Source: Alternaria dauci (lineage: Eukaryota; Ascomycota; Dothideomycetes; Pleosporales; Pleosporaceae). Taken from it: a stretch of DNA of 64,000 nt. Each line of letters begins with the position of its first letter. Position 1 is the first letter of the stretch. The notes below the pieces were generated by a model that was not told where the DNA came from, made no database searches, and was given only the letters and a program-made list of their open reading frames with translations. The translations under genes and the position numbers were made by a program. Location of the stretch: positions 1,909,913 to 1,973,912 of the forward strand of contig NC_091281.1 in the NCBI RefSeq assembly GCF_042100115.1, given 5' to 3'. This document shows, one piece after another, positions 1 to 11,421 of this stretch.

Positions 1-57
1 TTTATAACTAGCTCGCCTTTCTGTACGTAACGTCTACCTTATAGTAAGGTAGTTATA

Positions 58-536
58 GTATTATATAGGGTTAGGATATACTTCTCTAAGCTTTATTTAT
101 ACTAAGGTAAAATAGACTTAAGTAGTAGTCTATGAGTTAATATAAGGATTAATTAAGTAGAAAAGAGATTTTTTTTTTAACGAAAAGGTAAAGAATACTA
201 GTTCTATAAATAATAGAACAACTAGTTAATAATCTATATAAGAGATAGACTATTTAAGTTAACTATAATAAGTATAATAATAAGATCTAATATATTCTTA
301 TACTTATTACTATAAGTCTTATCTTCTTTATCTTCTCTTTTAAGAGGGAGGCTTAAGAGGGCTATAGTCTCTTAATCCTTACTAGCCTCCTAGAGTATAA
401 GTCTTAGTAAGATACTATTCCTTTTATATAATTTAGGCCCTACCTTAGATTTACTTTTATTTATTATATTTACCTAATAGTCTTCTTTTATATAACTTAT
501 ATAAAAAGGAAGTAACTCCTTATTACCTTATAATAT
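58..536 (-). mobile_element. RIPped LTR of a Ty3/Gypsy-type retrotransposon, copy 1
   Basis: Read on the minus strand, this stretch matches the repeats at 4,235-4,724 and 26,240-26,715 over nearly its whole length, including a shared core (TTAGATCTTATTATTA, then TAGTTAACTTAAATAG). The ends look like TG..CA termini changed by C-to-T mutation. The copy at 26,240 is followed by a gag relic, so I call it a long terminal repeat. The internal part of this copy would lie before the window start. Strongly AT-rich, non-functional. Confidence 0.6.
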
Positions 537-3500
537 CTTCCTTACTCTACCTTACTACTATAGATCTAGACTTTAGGTAAGGTTATAAGGTTTACTTAAG
601 TTACTTATCTTTATTTACTTAGATATACTAGAGGTAAGGCGTTTAATAAGAATAGTAAGTTTATCTACTTAATATAAGGCGTATAATATAGGATATAGAA
701 TTAATATAGTATATAAGTAATATTAGTAAAGCTTTATAGAACCTAATAATAAGCTATACTAGTATATTAATATTCTTAAAGTATTACCTCTTATAATATA
801 TTATAGTTAATATATAAGCTACTATATAAGGAATTTAGCTATAGGTAGCCCTTATATAAGTAGTTTATACTATAAGCTACTTAATTAATTATTATTAGCT
901 ATAATAACTTATAGAGAAATAGTCTATATCTATAGATAATAATCCTTTTATTTATTCCTTACTTAACTAGTAAGAGGAACTTAAATATACCTTTCCTAAT
1001 ATAATAAAATACTTTAAGTATAAAGTACTTACCTTTAAGATTATCTAAGAAAGGTAGTATTAATAGTATACCCTTCTTAAGGATATTAAAGAATACTAGG
1101 AGTTTAAATAGCTTATATATAATATTAAGTAGTAGCTTACTAGCTTAGAAACTAAAGATAATCTAGAGCTTATTTATAATATTATACTCTTAGCTTAAGG
1201 GGAGCTAGCTAACTTAGTCCTATTAAACCTAAGGACTACTATAGAAGAGGAGATAAATAAGCGTAATAGGGCTATTTATATAGTTACCCTATACTATAAT
1301 ATTAAAGAGGGGGGAATAAACCTTATCTAAATAGGAAGGTAGAGTAGGAATACTAGCCTACCTATTAAGACCTAACTAAAATATAGTAAAGAAGTATTAG
1401 AGTTAGCTAAGGTCTTAGTATTTAAGGAGATAAAGTTAAGAGTATATTTCCTTTACTTAAGTAATAAAAGATTACTACTAGTATAGTATATATATCCCTC
1501 TAGTACCTTAGGTAATCTTAGTAAGTATTTTAGACGTAAGTACTTAAGATATATTAAGAGTAAGAAGAGTCTTAGTTATAATCTTTATAAGGTGCCCCTA
1601 TTAGATAAGATATACTTATAATAATATACTTAAGAGATTTATAGAACTATACCCCCTAAGTATTCTTATAATTACTACTAGTACCTAGAATATTATATGA
1701 GGATATAAAGATTATTTTAAATTTTTAAAGGTACCCTCTTTATATACTAATACCTAAGTACTATAGAGAGGGGATAAATATTACCTTTATTTATTTAGTA
1801 ATTATCTAGAAGTAGTTTTTCTAGTATATCTAGCTATAAAGGATATTTATATATCCTCTCCTTATTCTTTTATTTATATTATTACGCTAAATATTATACT
1901 TACTATATATTAGCTTTAATAATACCTTATACTACCCTAAGTAATAGTAAATACATAGTACTTATAACTAAATATTTAAATAATAAATATACTAGTAAAA
2001 GATATAAGTATAATACTATTAAAATATACTATAATAAATTATAGTAAAGGTATATTTCCTAAATACTTATTTTTACTATATATAGCTATATATAGTTTAA
2101 TAATAAATAGGTTAAAACTAAAGCCCTAAACTTTAAGTAGTTCTAGATAGTTATAGTAATATTAGGGAGAAGAGGAGTTTGAGTAAAAAAGGAGTTTTTT
2201 AGTTAATAACTATAGTTTATAGCTTACCTCTAGGTTTATAACTATAGTACTTAAGGCTATAGAAATATTTAAGTAACTACTAGCTCTTTAAATTTCTATT
2301 TCTTAACTTCTACTTTAATACTCTATCCTAAAGCTTATTACTAAAGAGAAATACCTTCTTTAATACTATACACCTTATAATATATAATTATATTATAGGT
2401 GTTAAGTAGCTATTCCTAAAGTTATAAATAGTACTTAATATTAATACTAATATAAACGTAAAGTACTAGTATACTAAGGATTAAATTAGCTTAAACTATA
2501 ATAATCTTAAGCTTTATAGTATCTTAAGCCCCTTCTTAGATATTTACCTCTCCTCTCTTAACTTATTAGATAATACTACTAAGGACTAATATAAAATTCT
2601 CTTTTATATAGATAGCCTATTTACTATAACTCTTATTTACCTAAGTAGTATTACTTTACTAGCTAGTACTAAGATAAATATAGAAGTAAGGTTATCTATT
2701 ACTATAGAGTAGAATATTTATATTAAGAAGCTAAGTAATATAATAGTAGTTAAGGGTATACTTATAATAGTATAAGTAGTATATATTAAAATAGTTATAA
2801 GTAAGGACTATAATAGATAGCTATAGTAGGTCCTTAGCTAGCTTATCCCTATCTTATAATTATATTAAGTAGGTATAGCTAATAATTATATACGTAAGGT
2901 AAGTATTAATAAGGTAGTAGATAATTAATTTAATAATAATAATAATAATAATATAGGAGGTTTAGGATATAGCATAATAGGACTTAGGTGCGTAGTAGCT
3001 ATAGAGGAGTTTAGGTAATAGTAATATATAGGCTTTATAGCTACTTAAAGGGAATTATAATTATAATTATAATTATAACTATAACTTTAATTATAATAGT
3101 AGTAGTACTTATACTCTTAAAATATAATTACTATAATAAAATAGAGCTTAATCTCTAGGTAGTATTAGTAGTAATTATAATAGTAGGGATATTAAGGTAG
3201 TATAGCTAGGTATAATATAGGTAGAGTAGATAGAGAGGTATTATAAGTAAAAAGAGACTTTTAAATATACTAAGATAGTTTAGGCTTAGTTTTAAAATTT
3301 CTTAGTAATATAATATAAGATAATACTATAGGCCCTATCCCTAAGGCCTAGGGGAGCTTATAACTATATATAATATTTCCTAAGTCTTTAAGTTTTTATT
3401 TATATTATAAACTACTTATATCTTTATAATATAATATAAGAGAAACTAATCTTAGTTTATTATAAAGTAAGCTATTTTTAATTATATTACTATAGTAGGT

Positions 3501-4234
3501 CTTATAGTAGCTATTTACTATTATAACTAATATTTAGTAAGATAGTAAATTTACTAAAGTTAATCTACTACTAACTACTACTCTAAGACTATTAAAATAC
3601 TAGCCCTAATAAAATAAATATAATTAATCTAATAGTAAAAGAACTTTAAATATTACTTTATATCTAGTAGAATATAAAAGAATATATTAAGCCTTAATAA
3701 TAGGTTTAACGTAGCTATATAGTATAAGGCTATATTCTAGAGGCTAATAATAGACTATAAGATAATATATCTATTACTAGTAGTATAATACGAACCTTAG
3801 TTTTACTTAATACTAATTTACTTTAATTTACTTTCCTCTATAGTTCTTAAGGGTCTAGAAAATTATATACTCTATTATATATACTTAAAAACTATCTTTT
3901 AACTAATAAATAATCTTTCCTTAAGTAGGATTAAATCCTTACCTACTTACTAGACTAGTATTTTACTATAAATAGTACTAGGGTAGTAGAGTTTATAAGG
4001 CTACCTATCTTTATACTAATATTCTAATAACTATCCTTATATAGTACTTTATAAAACTACCTTTACTCTTTATATATATAATATTTTTATATAACCCCTA
4101 CTAGCCTAAGATATCCCTTATTAGTCTAAGCTAATTATAGAGTACTTAGACCTACTAGCTTTATATAGGCTAGCTTATAGTTATAAGGTATTCTTATATA
4201 TAAAATAGGTCTTTTATAATACTAATATACTATA
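537..4234. other. RIP-degraded AT-rich transposon graveyard
   Basis: No open gene survives. The sequence is almost devoid of CpA and TpG and full of TpA, the signature of RIP. A protein trace can be read at about 950-2,210 (listed separately). Between 2,940 and 3,240 there is A/T-rich simple repeat. The remainder probably holds further transposon relics that I could not identify by reading. Confidence 0.75.
950..2210 (+). pseudogene. RIP-killed C2H2 zinc-finger protein relic resembling the DUF3435/FluG-domain family
   Basis: Translating the plus strand through its stops gives a recognisable trace. Near 1,505-1,560 it reads LSKYFRRKYL, which becomes a zinc-finger tail (SKHFRRKHL-like) if the two Tyr codons are taken as His codons hit by C-to-T. 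Near 1,575-1,620 it reads YNLYKVPLLDKIYL, again CxxC and His positions turned to Tyr. This C2H2 arrangement, preceded by an NKRNRAI-type helix, is what I recall from fungal FluG-domain/DUF3435 proteins, the family that includes Starship captain recombinases. The assignment is from memory of the family. The tyrosine-recombinase core itself is not visible, so a captain is only a possibility. Its last ~200 bases match 60,421-60,617. Confidence 0.4.
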
Positions 4235-4724
4235 TATTATAAGGTAATAAAAGGATTCTCTCCTTAACGTAGGATAACGAGGTTAAAGACTAACTACGTC
4301 CTTATTAGAAGACTATAAGTATAGCGGGGCTTTGCTTACGTAACTTAGCCTCCCGCTAAGTACTAACCTCCTGCTAAGGATAGGAGGCTAGAGGGTTAAG
4401 GGAAGCTACGTCCTCCTAAACCTCCCCCTAAGATATAGCTCTTAAGGGAAGCTAGGGAGGATAGGACCTATAGTAATAGGTATAAGAATGTATTAGATCT
4501 TATTATTACACTTATTATAGTTAACTTAAATAGTTTATCTCTTATATAGATTATTAACTAGTTATTCTATTATTTATAGAATTAGATTATCTTTACCTTT
4601 AGTTACCTACGATAACTCTTTTCTACACGAATTGCTAGATAACCCTTACGGCTTCTAGCCCTTCTAACTATCTCGCCTTAGTACGGACTGAGTTTAGAGA
4701 AGTATCGCCTAACCCCGTGTAACA
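4235..4724 (+). mobile_element. LTR of the same Gypsy-type family, copy 2 (less mutated)
   Basis: It begins TATTATAAGG and ends GTGTAACA, matching the ends of the copies at 58-536 and 26,240-26,715. Its middle is diverged (GC-richer, around 4,320-4,460) and it keeps more CpG than the others, so it was hit less by RIP or belongs to a sister subfamily. No internal retrotransposon sequence is attached on either side, so it may be a solo LTR. Confidence 0.5.
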
Positions 4725-5735
4725 CTATACCTTATCTATAATATAGGATATACTATATTAAAAGCTACTATTTATACTTTTTAGCTACCCTTAGTATATA
4801 GTATATATTTAAGGGTATACTCTAAATTAGTATCTACTTACTCTACTTCCTACTATTCTAGGGTAATTAAAGATAATTTAAGATTAGGGTAACTAGCTTT
4901 TAGTACTTACTAATACTACTATATATACTACCTTATTAAGATAATAGCCTTTACACTCTAACCTTATAATTTCTACGTAAAGGCTAGGTTAGCTATACTA
5001 GTTAGCGTGTTAGGATAGTCTACTCCTAGCTTTATCTTACTTATCTCTATTACCTATATAAATAGCTTCTTAGCCTTATCCTATTAGCCTCTAAGCTTAT
5101 ATACTAACCTAGCTATAGCTATACTCTATAGCGTATCCTTATACTCTTACCCTAGTACCTTCTTCTGCGCTTTTATTACGTTTATAGTGGGTATCTTAGT
5201 ATTAGTAATATTTCCTATTATCTCTGTATACTGTGCTAGACGGTAGAGCACTGTCGCCTACTCTACTATTGCGCTAAAAGATTTTCTTTATGTACTTCTC
5301 AATACTGCCTTAACAATTATATCGGCCGCATAAAAATAATTAATGTAGTAGTTACGTAGGTTAGCGTTTATGCTTGTTAAAAGCCTAGAAGCCTTGACAT
5401 TGCACTAGATTTGTTTAGAACACAGCAGACTCTCCCTATTATATCCTGGTCTTCTTTCTAGGGGCCTTTAATATTAAGTTTTAGCTAAAGAGCCGCGATA
5501 AGACTACGAGCCTTATTCTACTCATTATAGTTCCTATCCAAGCTAGCAAACTCAAAATCAGTCACTTGCTCAACCTTTGATTATTGATAGAGGAGCACGA
5601 CATACCTTACTTTAGACGTATTGCTAGCTAAATGCGAAGCACGGAGCAGGATTGCGGTAACGACAACATCGTACGGTTTATGCCCGGTTTTGCACCAACT
5701 TATCTTACTAGTAGGAGTGCGTTGAAGGTAAAAGG
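4725..5735. other. Transition from RIPped DNA to normal composition, no gene seen
   Basis: TpA density falls gradually rightwards and CpG returns after about 5,280. Scattered stop codons occur in all frames and I see no convincing coding stretch. Short ORFs after 5,736 lack family features. Confidence 0.6.
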
Positions 5736-5945
5736 TTATGGTTGCGAAGTGCTGCGTTTGTAAGAGCCTGCGCTACTGCGCCTTCCCAGAAGTCTTGCTT
5801 GTTCTGACTCGAGGTGTCGAAATGCTAATCTACGTTTTGATGAAGAGCCACGGTCCGAGGTAAGACAAAACATAAGCACTCGCAATACGTTGATTGTAGA
5901 CCATGTTATACAACGTACTTTGTATTGCAGAGTCACAATTTATAT

Positions 5946-6889
5946 TCAGGCCTTTTGACGAAGATCCAGAGCCTGTTCCGCAAGTGCTAGGCCTTTTTCG
6001 TCCAGATCTCTGAGCTTTGAAGCTAGATCTTCTTTGCTACTAGCTTTACGTAACATCTGAAGGGTATCCAGCGTTCCTTCGCAGCCCAGCTTCTGTATTT
6101 CTAGTATCAGCTTCCACTTCAGTGGCTTCTCGCTCTGCTTTTCTCGATGATAATCAAAAACCTGCAGCGATTCGATGATTTGGATCGAGGCCTGAGTGAG
6201 CGAAGGAAGAAGGCTCTCCCATAAGGCAGGGCTGCTAAAGGTTAACACAAGTTAGACTAAAAGGCTATGCGAAACTGACTCATCGGTTAAGCTGATTGAC
6301 AGTTGCGCTGCATCCCAAGCTGTGAGCAACGACGACTCGCTCCAATCACTCAGCGCTTCTCCTCTCTGCAGTGCCAATATAGAAGCATCGCATAGGTACT
6401 CCAAGAAAATTTGGGGGTATCGGACGCCTTCATATTTGGCCGCCTTTTTGGAGAGCTCGAAAAACCGAGCGATACCGGGGGAAAGTATGGAATGAATCTG
6501 AATAGGACAGTCTTTCCAAAGCTGAAGCAGCTTTTGCAGCTTTTCGGAGTTATATCGAAGCCTCTCGTCCATGATAGGGATTTGAGGATAGGATCTGAAT
6601 CACAAATCTCGGATGTATATTATTCGAATAAGGGGAGAGTGACAGTTTTGCAGCATTTATCCTGGCCTCATGCTTGCTTCACTTCCTTCTAGTCGGGTCC
6701 AGATCGCTTCTCATGGGAAGCGGGGTTTTACCCGGCCAATCAAGTCATGCCAAGAGCTGGAGAATCGGCAATAGCTGCAAATCTCCAGCGGAGAATCCAC
6801 CTTTTGACACATACTCCAGCAATGCCCTTGCGTATGCCCTGATTCTCCTCCTGAAATTCGGTTTGCTCGAAATAATCTTCTCTCATCAT
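5946..6889 (-). CDS. Hypothetical multi-exon protein, possibly decayed
   Basis: Three minus-strand coding blocks lie head to tail. The first starts at an ATG at 6,889 and runs about 48 codons to a stop (EDYFEQTEFQEENQGI, charged and helical). The second, from an ATG at 6,572, has 106 codons (helical, Leu/Lys-rich). The third is 5,946-6,248. The last two can be joined by a GT..AG intron, for example 5' site near 6,303 (GTCAAT) and 3' site near 6,247, which reads on without a stop. The joint between block one and block two is unresolved. No family recognised. The start lies only 17 bp from the ATG of the divergent plus-strand gene. It may be a real small gene or a relic, and coding quality is better than its neighbours in other frames. 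Confidence 0.4.
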
Positions 6890-6906
6890 CGACACTGCTC
6901 CTGAAC

Positions 6907-7703
6907 ATGGAACACCGCACTTCTGCGAGGCTCCAAGTCATCCTTAACGAACACACCGCAATTGACGTTGCAGAGGCATTTCAGCAACATCCCCATTTGG
7001 TACTCGAGGCTCTCATAGATGCCTTCGCGTTTTCTACATTAGGTCCGAATTCTCTCACTATTATCCAGCTATCCAGTAGTTTCGGTTGTGCAATTCGAAG
7101 AAGCCGCCAACGAACGCCTTACCGACTTCAAGCACTCCATAAAGAGTGCCCCAACCAAACTCTTCAAGCGGACAGCATCGAAAATCAATTCTACCAAATT
7201 GGCGGACTTCGTGCCCTTGCCGCTCTCTTCGGTACTGCATCCGACGATAAAGAAACCAAAAGACTGCTCGATAATCTGAACAAGGACGAGGTCCACCACT
7301 TCGTGAAGACGATTGGTAATATCGAGCCTCATAAAGACCTCCTTTATATTATCGAGACCCTCAAAAGAGGGAAAAGCAACAAGCCTGCGGCGAAGAGGAA
7401 GACAAAGAAGCTGACTATTCCTGGACGCCGTCATCGAAACGCACGCCTACGTACCGTTGCACATTCGGACATGAGTCAAGGTAAGCTCGACGAAAAATTC
7501 TATTAAGTCGATCGAACCAGGTTAATCTGTACATAGGCGAGGAAGCGCTGCCCGCTTGGGAGGATCCTCCAACGCATCATCCACCCTTGCTCGATTATCC
7601 GCTCGATGAAATCAATAATTGGCCGTCGATGTCGGATGTCGTGGATTGGCCTCCTGAATCCCTGTTCATGGAAGCCATGCAACAAAGCTCACACCCTCAC
7701 TGA
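6907..7703 (+). CDS. Hypothetical protein with one intron, possible internal frameshift
   Basis: An ORF from the ATG at 6,907 reaches a clean intron at 7,481-7,536 (GTAAGC..ACATAG, 56 nt, phase 1). It continues in exon 2 (GEEALPAWEDPP..) to the stop at 7,701-7,703, about 246 aa. The C-terminal half is convincing: a helical, charged segment (LRALAALFGTASDDKETK), a Lys/Arg-rich tract like a nuclear localisation signal, then an acidic Pro/Trp-rich tail. In the middle (about 7,085-7,200) a different frame looks more protein-like (FEEAANERLTDFKHS) and there is no splice signal to switch frames, so a one-base indel is likely. No domain recognised. It is divergent from the minus-strand gene ending at 6,889. 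Confidence 0.4.
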
Positions 7704-7908
7704 TGAATGCAGGCTGCCCGGCGGCGCAAAAGATGGCAGAACCTAAAGAGATGGGAGTACGAGAGTCGGAGCGTTGGTCCCTTGCTATAAACACGCTTGT
7801 AGAGGTGATCCGCATCGGCACGATTAATTGATCAGATGAACCCCCAATATAGGACCCAGGTGGCCCGGTTGCTCGGTATATGACCCAGCGAGACGAAAAC
7901 TATGAAGT

Positions 7909-8364
7909 TTAGATCAGCTTCTCATGAAGCCAGAGAAGGCTTACTTCGGGGAATTGTGCGTTCACAGTATTTTCTCTCAACTTTCGCAAAGCTGTCTCCT
8001 GGCCCTTCGCTTTACAAGTCTCTAGCCCGAAAGCTTTCGATGCGCTGTACTCTGACTCATGAGTTGCTTCCCACTTCTCCAGGTCGGGGTCTATGGCGAC
8101 GCAGATTCGCTCTAGGTGGGTAGGCATTGGTTGGCGGAATGGCGGAGGAGTATGATGGCGGAGGAGTATGATGGCGGAGGAGTATGATGGCGGAGGAGTA
8201 TGTAGGCGGACTGTAGTCTCCTGCGTAAACCACATTAATGACGAAACACAGTACAATTACAATAACCAAGCATTGATTCTTACCCTGCAGGACCATGTCC
8301 TTACACTTTCGACGGAGTCGCGATCTTGTTCGAAATGAAGGTTCACTTCTTGGCAGCAGCTCAT
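7909..8364 (-). CDS. Small hypothetical two-exon protein with an internal 16-bp repeat
   Basis: Exon 1 is 8,305-8,364 (ATG, 20 codons, MSCCQEVNLHFEQD..). An 84-nt intron 8,221-8,304 (GTAAGG..ACGCAG) follows, phase 0 on both sides. Exon 2, 7,909-8,220, encodes about 103 aa ending SLLWLHEKLI. The product would be 123 aa. The first part of exon 2 is a 16-bp tandem repeat giving Pro/Ser/Tyr-rich sequence. The second part is ordinary soluble sequence (ERICVAIDPDLEKWEATH). Because the repeat unit is not a multiple of three, gain or loss of a unit would shift the frame. No family recognised. An alternative reading of the upstream part gives a hydrophobic leader, which I think is the intron. Confidence 0.35.
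8139..8203. repeat. 16-bp tandem repeat, about four copies
   Basis: The unit GATGGCGGAGGAGTAT is repeated about four times in perfect or near-perfect form inside the proposed exon 2 of the small minus-strand gene. Confidence 0.9.
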
Positions 8365-8781
8365 GGTGGGGTTTCCATCTTACATAAGCAAAAGCGATCA
8401 TCGAATTTCTGCTGCATCGACCTTACTCTCAACTCATTCTTTTGAGCACTTATTGCCTCAAACTTCCTTCTTGGAGGGTCTTCTCAATAGGATGTTCTTT
8501 TCATCCAGGCTGCGTCCCAGCATTTGTGTCATGCTCGCCGACAGCTTGCCCTGAATGTGCAGACATTTACACGTTTGAGCTCTTGACTCGCCCAACGTTC
8601 TACGTCCCTTCGGTAGGGGCTTGTTCACATGGCCCACGAAGCGCGCCTCCGACTCACGCTGCCTGACACCGAACAGGCACCACCCAATGCCGCTCCCAGA
8701 TCCGCACCCCTACGGCACACGATGAACCCCGCGCCGCCGTCGATACTTCGCTAGCATATCTGGTACACTTGAGCACAACAG

Positions 8782-9258
8782 TGTGGAAAAATTGTCGCGC
8801 TAGACGAAGCGCACAACTACATGACGGAAGGTAGTGGAGCGGCTAAAGCCTTCACCGAGAAGCTGTTGCGGACAGTGCGCGAGCAGCGACATCAAGCCGT
8901 CAGGGTTGTTATTGCAACCCAGGAACCTAGCATCAACACGCAGCTGTTAGATCTATGCAGCATCAGGATAGTACACAGATGTACAAGTCCTGCATGGTTC
9001 AACGTGCTCAAGCGACATGTTGCGGCTCTTTACCTAAACTTGCCGACGGCCTCCCAGGCTAGCGCAAGTGGCGATGAGAAGGCAGAAGTTCCTAAGGATG
9101 ATAGAGAATTGTTCCATGAGATTGTTCGTGGAGAAAGTCTGCTATTCTGCCCATCAGCTGTAGTTAAGATTAATGGAGAAGAAATAGAAAGGATAGAGGG
9201 GAGGTATGTAAGATTCAAGACGAGACAAAGGGTCACAGCGGATGGGGGGGAAGAGTAA
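8782..9258 (+). pseudogene. C-terminal fragment of a P-loop ATPase
   Basis: The frame entering the ORF at 8,821 begins upstream at about 8,782 with IVALDEAHNYM, a Walker B motif (hydrophobic stretch then DEAH). It is followed by an arginine-rich helix and VRVVIATQEPSIN, a sensor-like strand after which substrate discrimination loops usually lie. This layout fits fungal P-loop ATPases of the AAA/HerA-like group, where the DEA motif precedes an ATQxP strand. The Walker A (GKT) half that should lie about 150-250 residues upstream is absent: before 8,782 the frame closes and the sequence is unrelated. A 3' splice site (CAACAG) just before could mean lost upstream exons. I call it a 5'-truncated fragment of about 158 codons. 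A second partial copy lies at 9,500-9,625. Confidence 0.5.
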
Positions 9259-9499
9259 GCTTGCTGCTGAAGGAACCCCAGGAACAGGCCTGATGGACGC
9301 CACTGTGGAGAGCGGCCTGGAGATGTTACAAGGCGGAGATTTAGTTCTTAGCGGAACAGGACGGGGACAAGGCCATGGTATTAGGAGGCGAAGATTGCAT
9401 CGGGGTGGGCTCTGAGATAGATGCCAGCCAGACGGCGCTGTCGAGAGTTAAAGGAAGGGCATGAGGCAAGTCAGAACAGTTCGGCAGACAGTTTGGCTC

Positions 9500-9625
9500 G
9501 GGCTTGGCTCGAGTTTGCCTCTATGTTCAATGGCTGTAATTATAGTAGCGGGAGCAGGTATCGGAAGGACAGAAGGAGGCTACGTGAAATTCAAGATAAA
9601 GCAAAGAGTAATAGTAGATAGACGA
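9500..9625 (+). pseudogene. Diverged duplicate of the end of the P-loop ATPase fragment
   Basis: The reading SLPLCSMAVII..IGRTEGGYVKFKIKQRV parallels SLLFCPSAVVK..IERIEGRYVRFKTRQRV at about 9,136-9,240, position for position. The similarity is visible at both DNA and protein level, with many substitutions. It indicates an old tandem duplication of this gene, of which only the tail survives. Confidence 0.5.
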
Positions 9626-9646
9626 AAAGATCAGGCTTGCTATTGA

Positions 9647-10377
9647 TCCTAAACTTCATCGATCTCTCCAACGTGTGAGAAGCCTGGGATACAAGGCTAA
9701 GTCGATCATACTTGTAACTATCATGTGGCCAGAGCGACTCTCTCTAAGGACATTGTTAGAATGGGCACATGAAGCGGGTAGGGACTATGTTAAAGCCTGT
9801 ATTATCTGTCACAGTGCAAGCAGTGAGAGAACGATGCTATGCATAAGCTGATGTGTGTATTTTTCTTTTTTCTTTCTTTCATGTGATGCTGTGATAGCTC
9901 CTTATACAGGCTATCAGGAAGGTCTGTTCTCATAACGTATTCATGATGCTGAGGTGCGAGAGAGGTGCTTTGCTTCATAGAGGAGGAACCATCTCACCAC
10001 TATGTGGTACATAGAATGTACTTACCCCGTGAACTGTCACATCATCTTTGTCACGGTTTGGGGTCTCTACTGCTCCTGCTCTTCACCTCCTCGCGACTAC
10101 TCACCTGGGTAAGCTAAGCCTATCTAGGCTAGCATTGTTAATGGTTAATTACCTCCGTTAACGTTCTATAGCATCTGCAATACAACCTTAGTTTAATCCT
10201 GCAAATTTTCCTACATATGCGCTGTTCCCACACCGCAACAATCTTTAGTAGACGAAACAGACGTGTGGGCGAACAGCAGAACGGACGAAACATTGTATTC
10301 TATGTAATGAAGGGCGATGAGACTATATAATAACGAGTGCTTATTTGATATAGCACGTGAAGAGTTAAGCGTGTTGG
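9647..10377. other. Intergenic, holds one copy of a diverged repeat
   Basis: No coding stretch was found. From about 9,836 to 10,100 the sequence resembles 20,424-20,760: both share CATAAGCTGATGTGT, then a TATCAGGAAG/TTTCAGGAAG block, then an ACTTACC..GT(C/T)AC(A)T block in the same order and spacing. This is probably an old transposon end. TTAACG and TTGTTAATGG stretches at 10,130-10,170 show nothing further. Confidence 0.45.
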
Positions 10378-11421
10378 CTAACAAGACACGTGGATATTAG
10401 GTGCAGCTTTCGTAGCAGCTTCGGCTGCAGTTCTTGTGGTGGCTTCGAGTTTAGTGGGAGATGATGATGTCCCAGCGGCAGTGAGTTCGAGGGCATAAGT
10501 TGGGGCTGTTGAAGGTAGGCTAGGACGAGGGTACGTTGAAGGGTAATTCCAAGGGTATGTCGGGTTCGGGTTTTCGCGTAGGATGTGGTGTGGCGGAGGC
10601 TTCGGTTTTTGGTATGGTATAGAGTATGGCGGAGGGTAAGGGTACCAGTAAAAGTGGTTGTCGAGATCGCGACACAGCTTTGTTAATCTTGGCAGGGTGC
10701 TAAACCACCTTACCCAAGACCTACCCCTACCTCCCGCTAACAGCGAAATGACTTTGTCCAAGTCAGATCTGTAGTATGTGGTTGTCTGATTATGCTCTTT
10801 GTCAAAGCGAGCGAGAACGGTTGGGAGCCGCTCATAGCGGTAGTTTAAAATAGCTTTGGCGTACGCCAATTTGAAGGTTCGCTCGTTCACGCAGTAGGGT
10901 GACTCTTGATGGCGGTCGAAGTCATCCCAAACGAGATCATCCCTACCACATGTCCCGCAAATTGGTTTGTACTCGTTGCTAGGTTTATAAAAGTCTCCAG
11001 GGTTGACGACGATGAATTTCTCATCTCTTTTGAAAGGGCTTCGGCCGATGTTTGAAGCACCTGAGCTTACGCCGGCGGTGATGGGCGGGAGCGTCTCAAC
11101 GCTGCAACATACATCGAGGGTTTGCGAAGGGTAGGCGTCCGGAGGATATTGGTTCACCGCGTTGTAGGTTTGAGCAGGGTTGGCGTACTTCACTGTATCG
11201 ACAGTCTGCGCAGAGTTGGCGTATCGCTTGTCGCGGGAGGCAGTGCTAGTCGTTGCGCCAAAGGCCTGCAAACGGCTGCAGTGTTGCGCTGTCACTTTGT
11301 GCTGTTTACGAGCTGGGGTTTCAGGAGTGTCGAGATTGTCGGAAGTTAGTATTCGCTTGAGGCTCATCGGGTCCTGCCAGCGCTTCATGGTTGCTTCGGA
11401 CTTCGCTCGAACTCCGCTCAT
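10378..11421 (-). CDS. Hypothetical 347-aa protein, Pro/Tyr-rich with a possible zinc-binding cluster
   Basis: A single open frame from the ATG at 11,421 to 10,378. The N-terminus has basic segments (around MKRWQDPMSLKR and ARKQHK). Residues ~65-100 repeat YAN(S/P)AQT-like tracts. Around residues 155-180 there is a Cys/His cluster (CGTCG .. DRHQESPYC) that could bind one zinc ion. Residues ~255-325 are very rich in Pro and Tyr (WYPYPPPYSIPYQ), typical of disordered protein. The C-terminus is Ala/Thr-rich. No family recognised. Normal codon use and an uninterrupted frame over 1 kb argue that it is real. It stands alone between non-coding stretches. The end (HVSC) lies near 10,378. Confidence 0.6.
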   Translation of the reverse strand: MSGVRAKSEATMKRWQDPMSLKRILTSDNLDTPETPARKQHKVTAQHCSRLQAFGATTSTASRDKRYANSAQTVDTVKYANPAQTYNAVNQYPPDAYPSQTLDVCCSVETLPPITAGVSSGASNIGRSPFKRDEKFIVVNPGDFYKPSNEYKPICGTCGRDDLVWDDFDRHQESPYCVNERTFKLAYAKAILNYRYERLPTVLARFDKEHNQTTTYYRSDLDKVISLLAGGRGRSWVRWFSTLPRLTKLCRDLDNHFYWYPYPPPYSIPYQKPKPPPHHILRENPNPTYPWNYPSTYPRPSLPSTAPTYALELTAAGTSSSPTKLEATTRTAAEAATKAAPNIHVSC

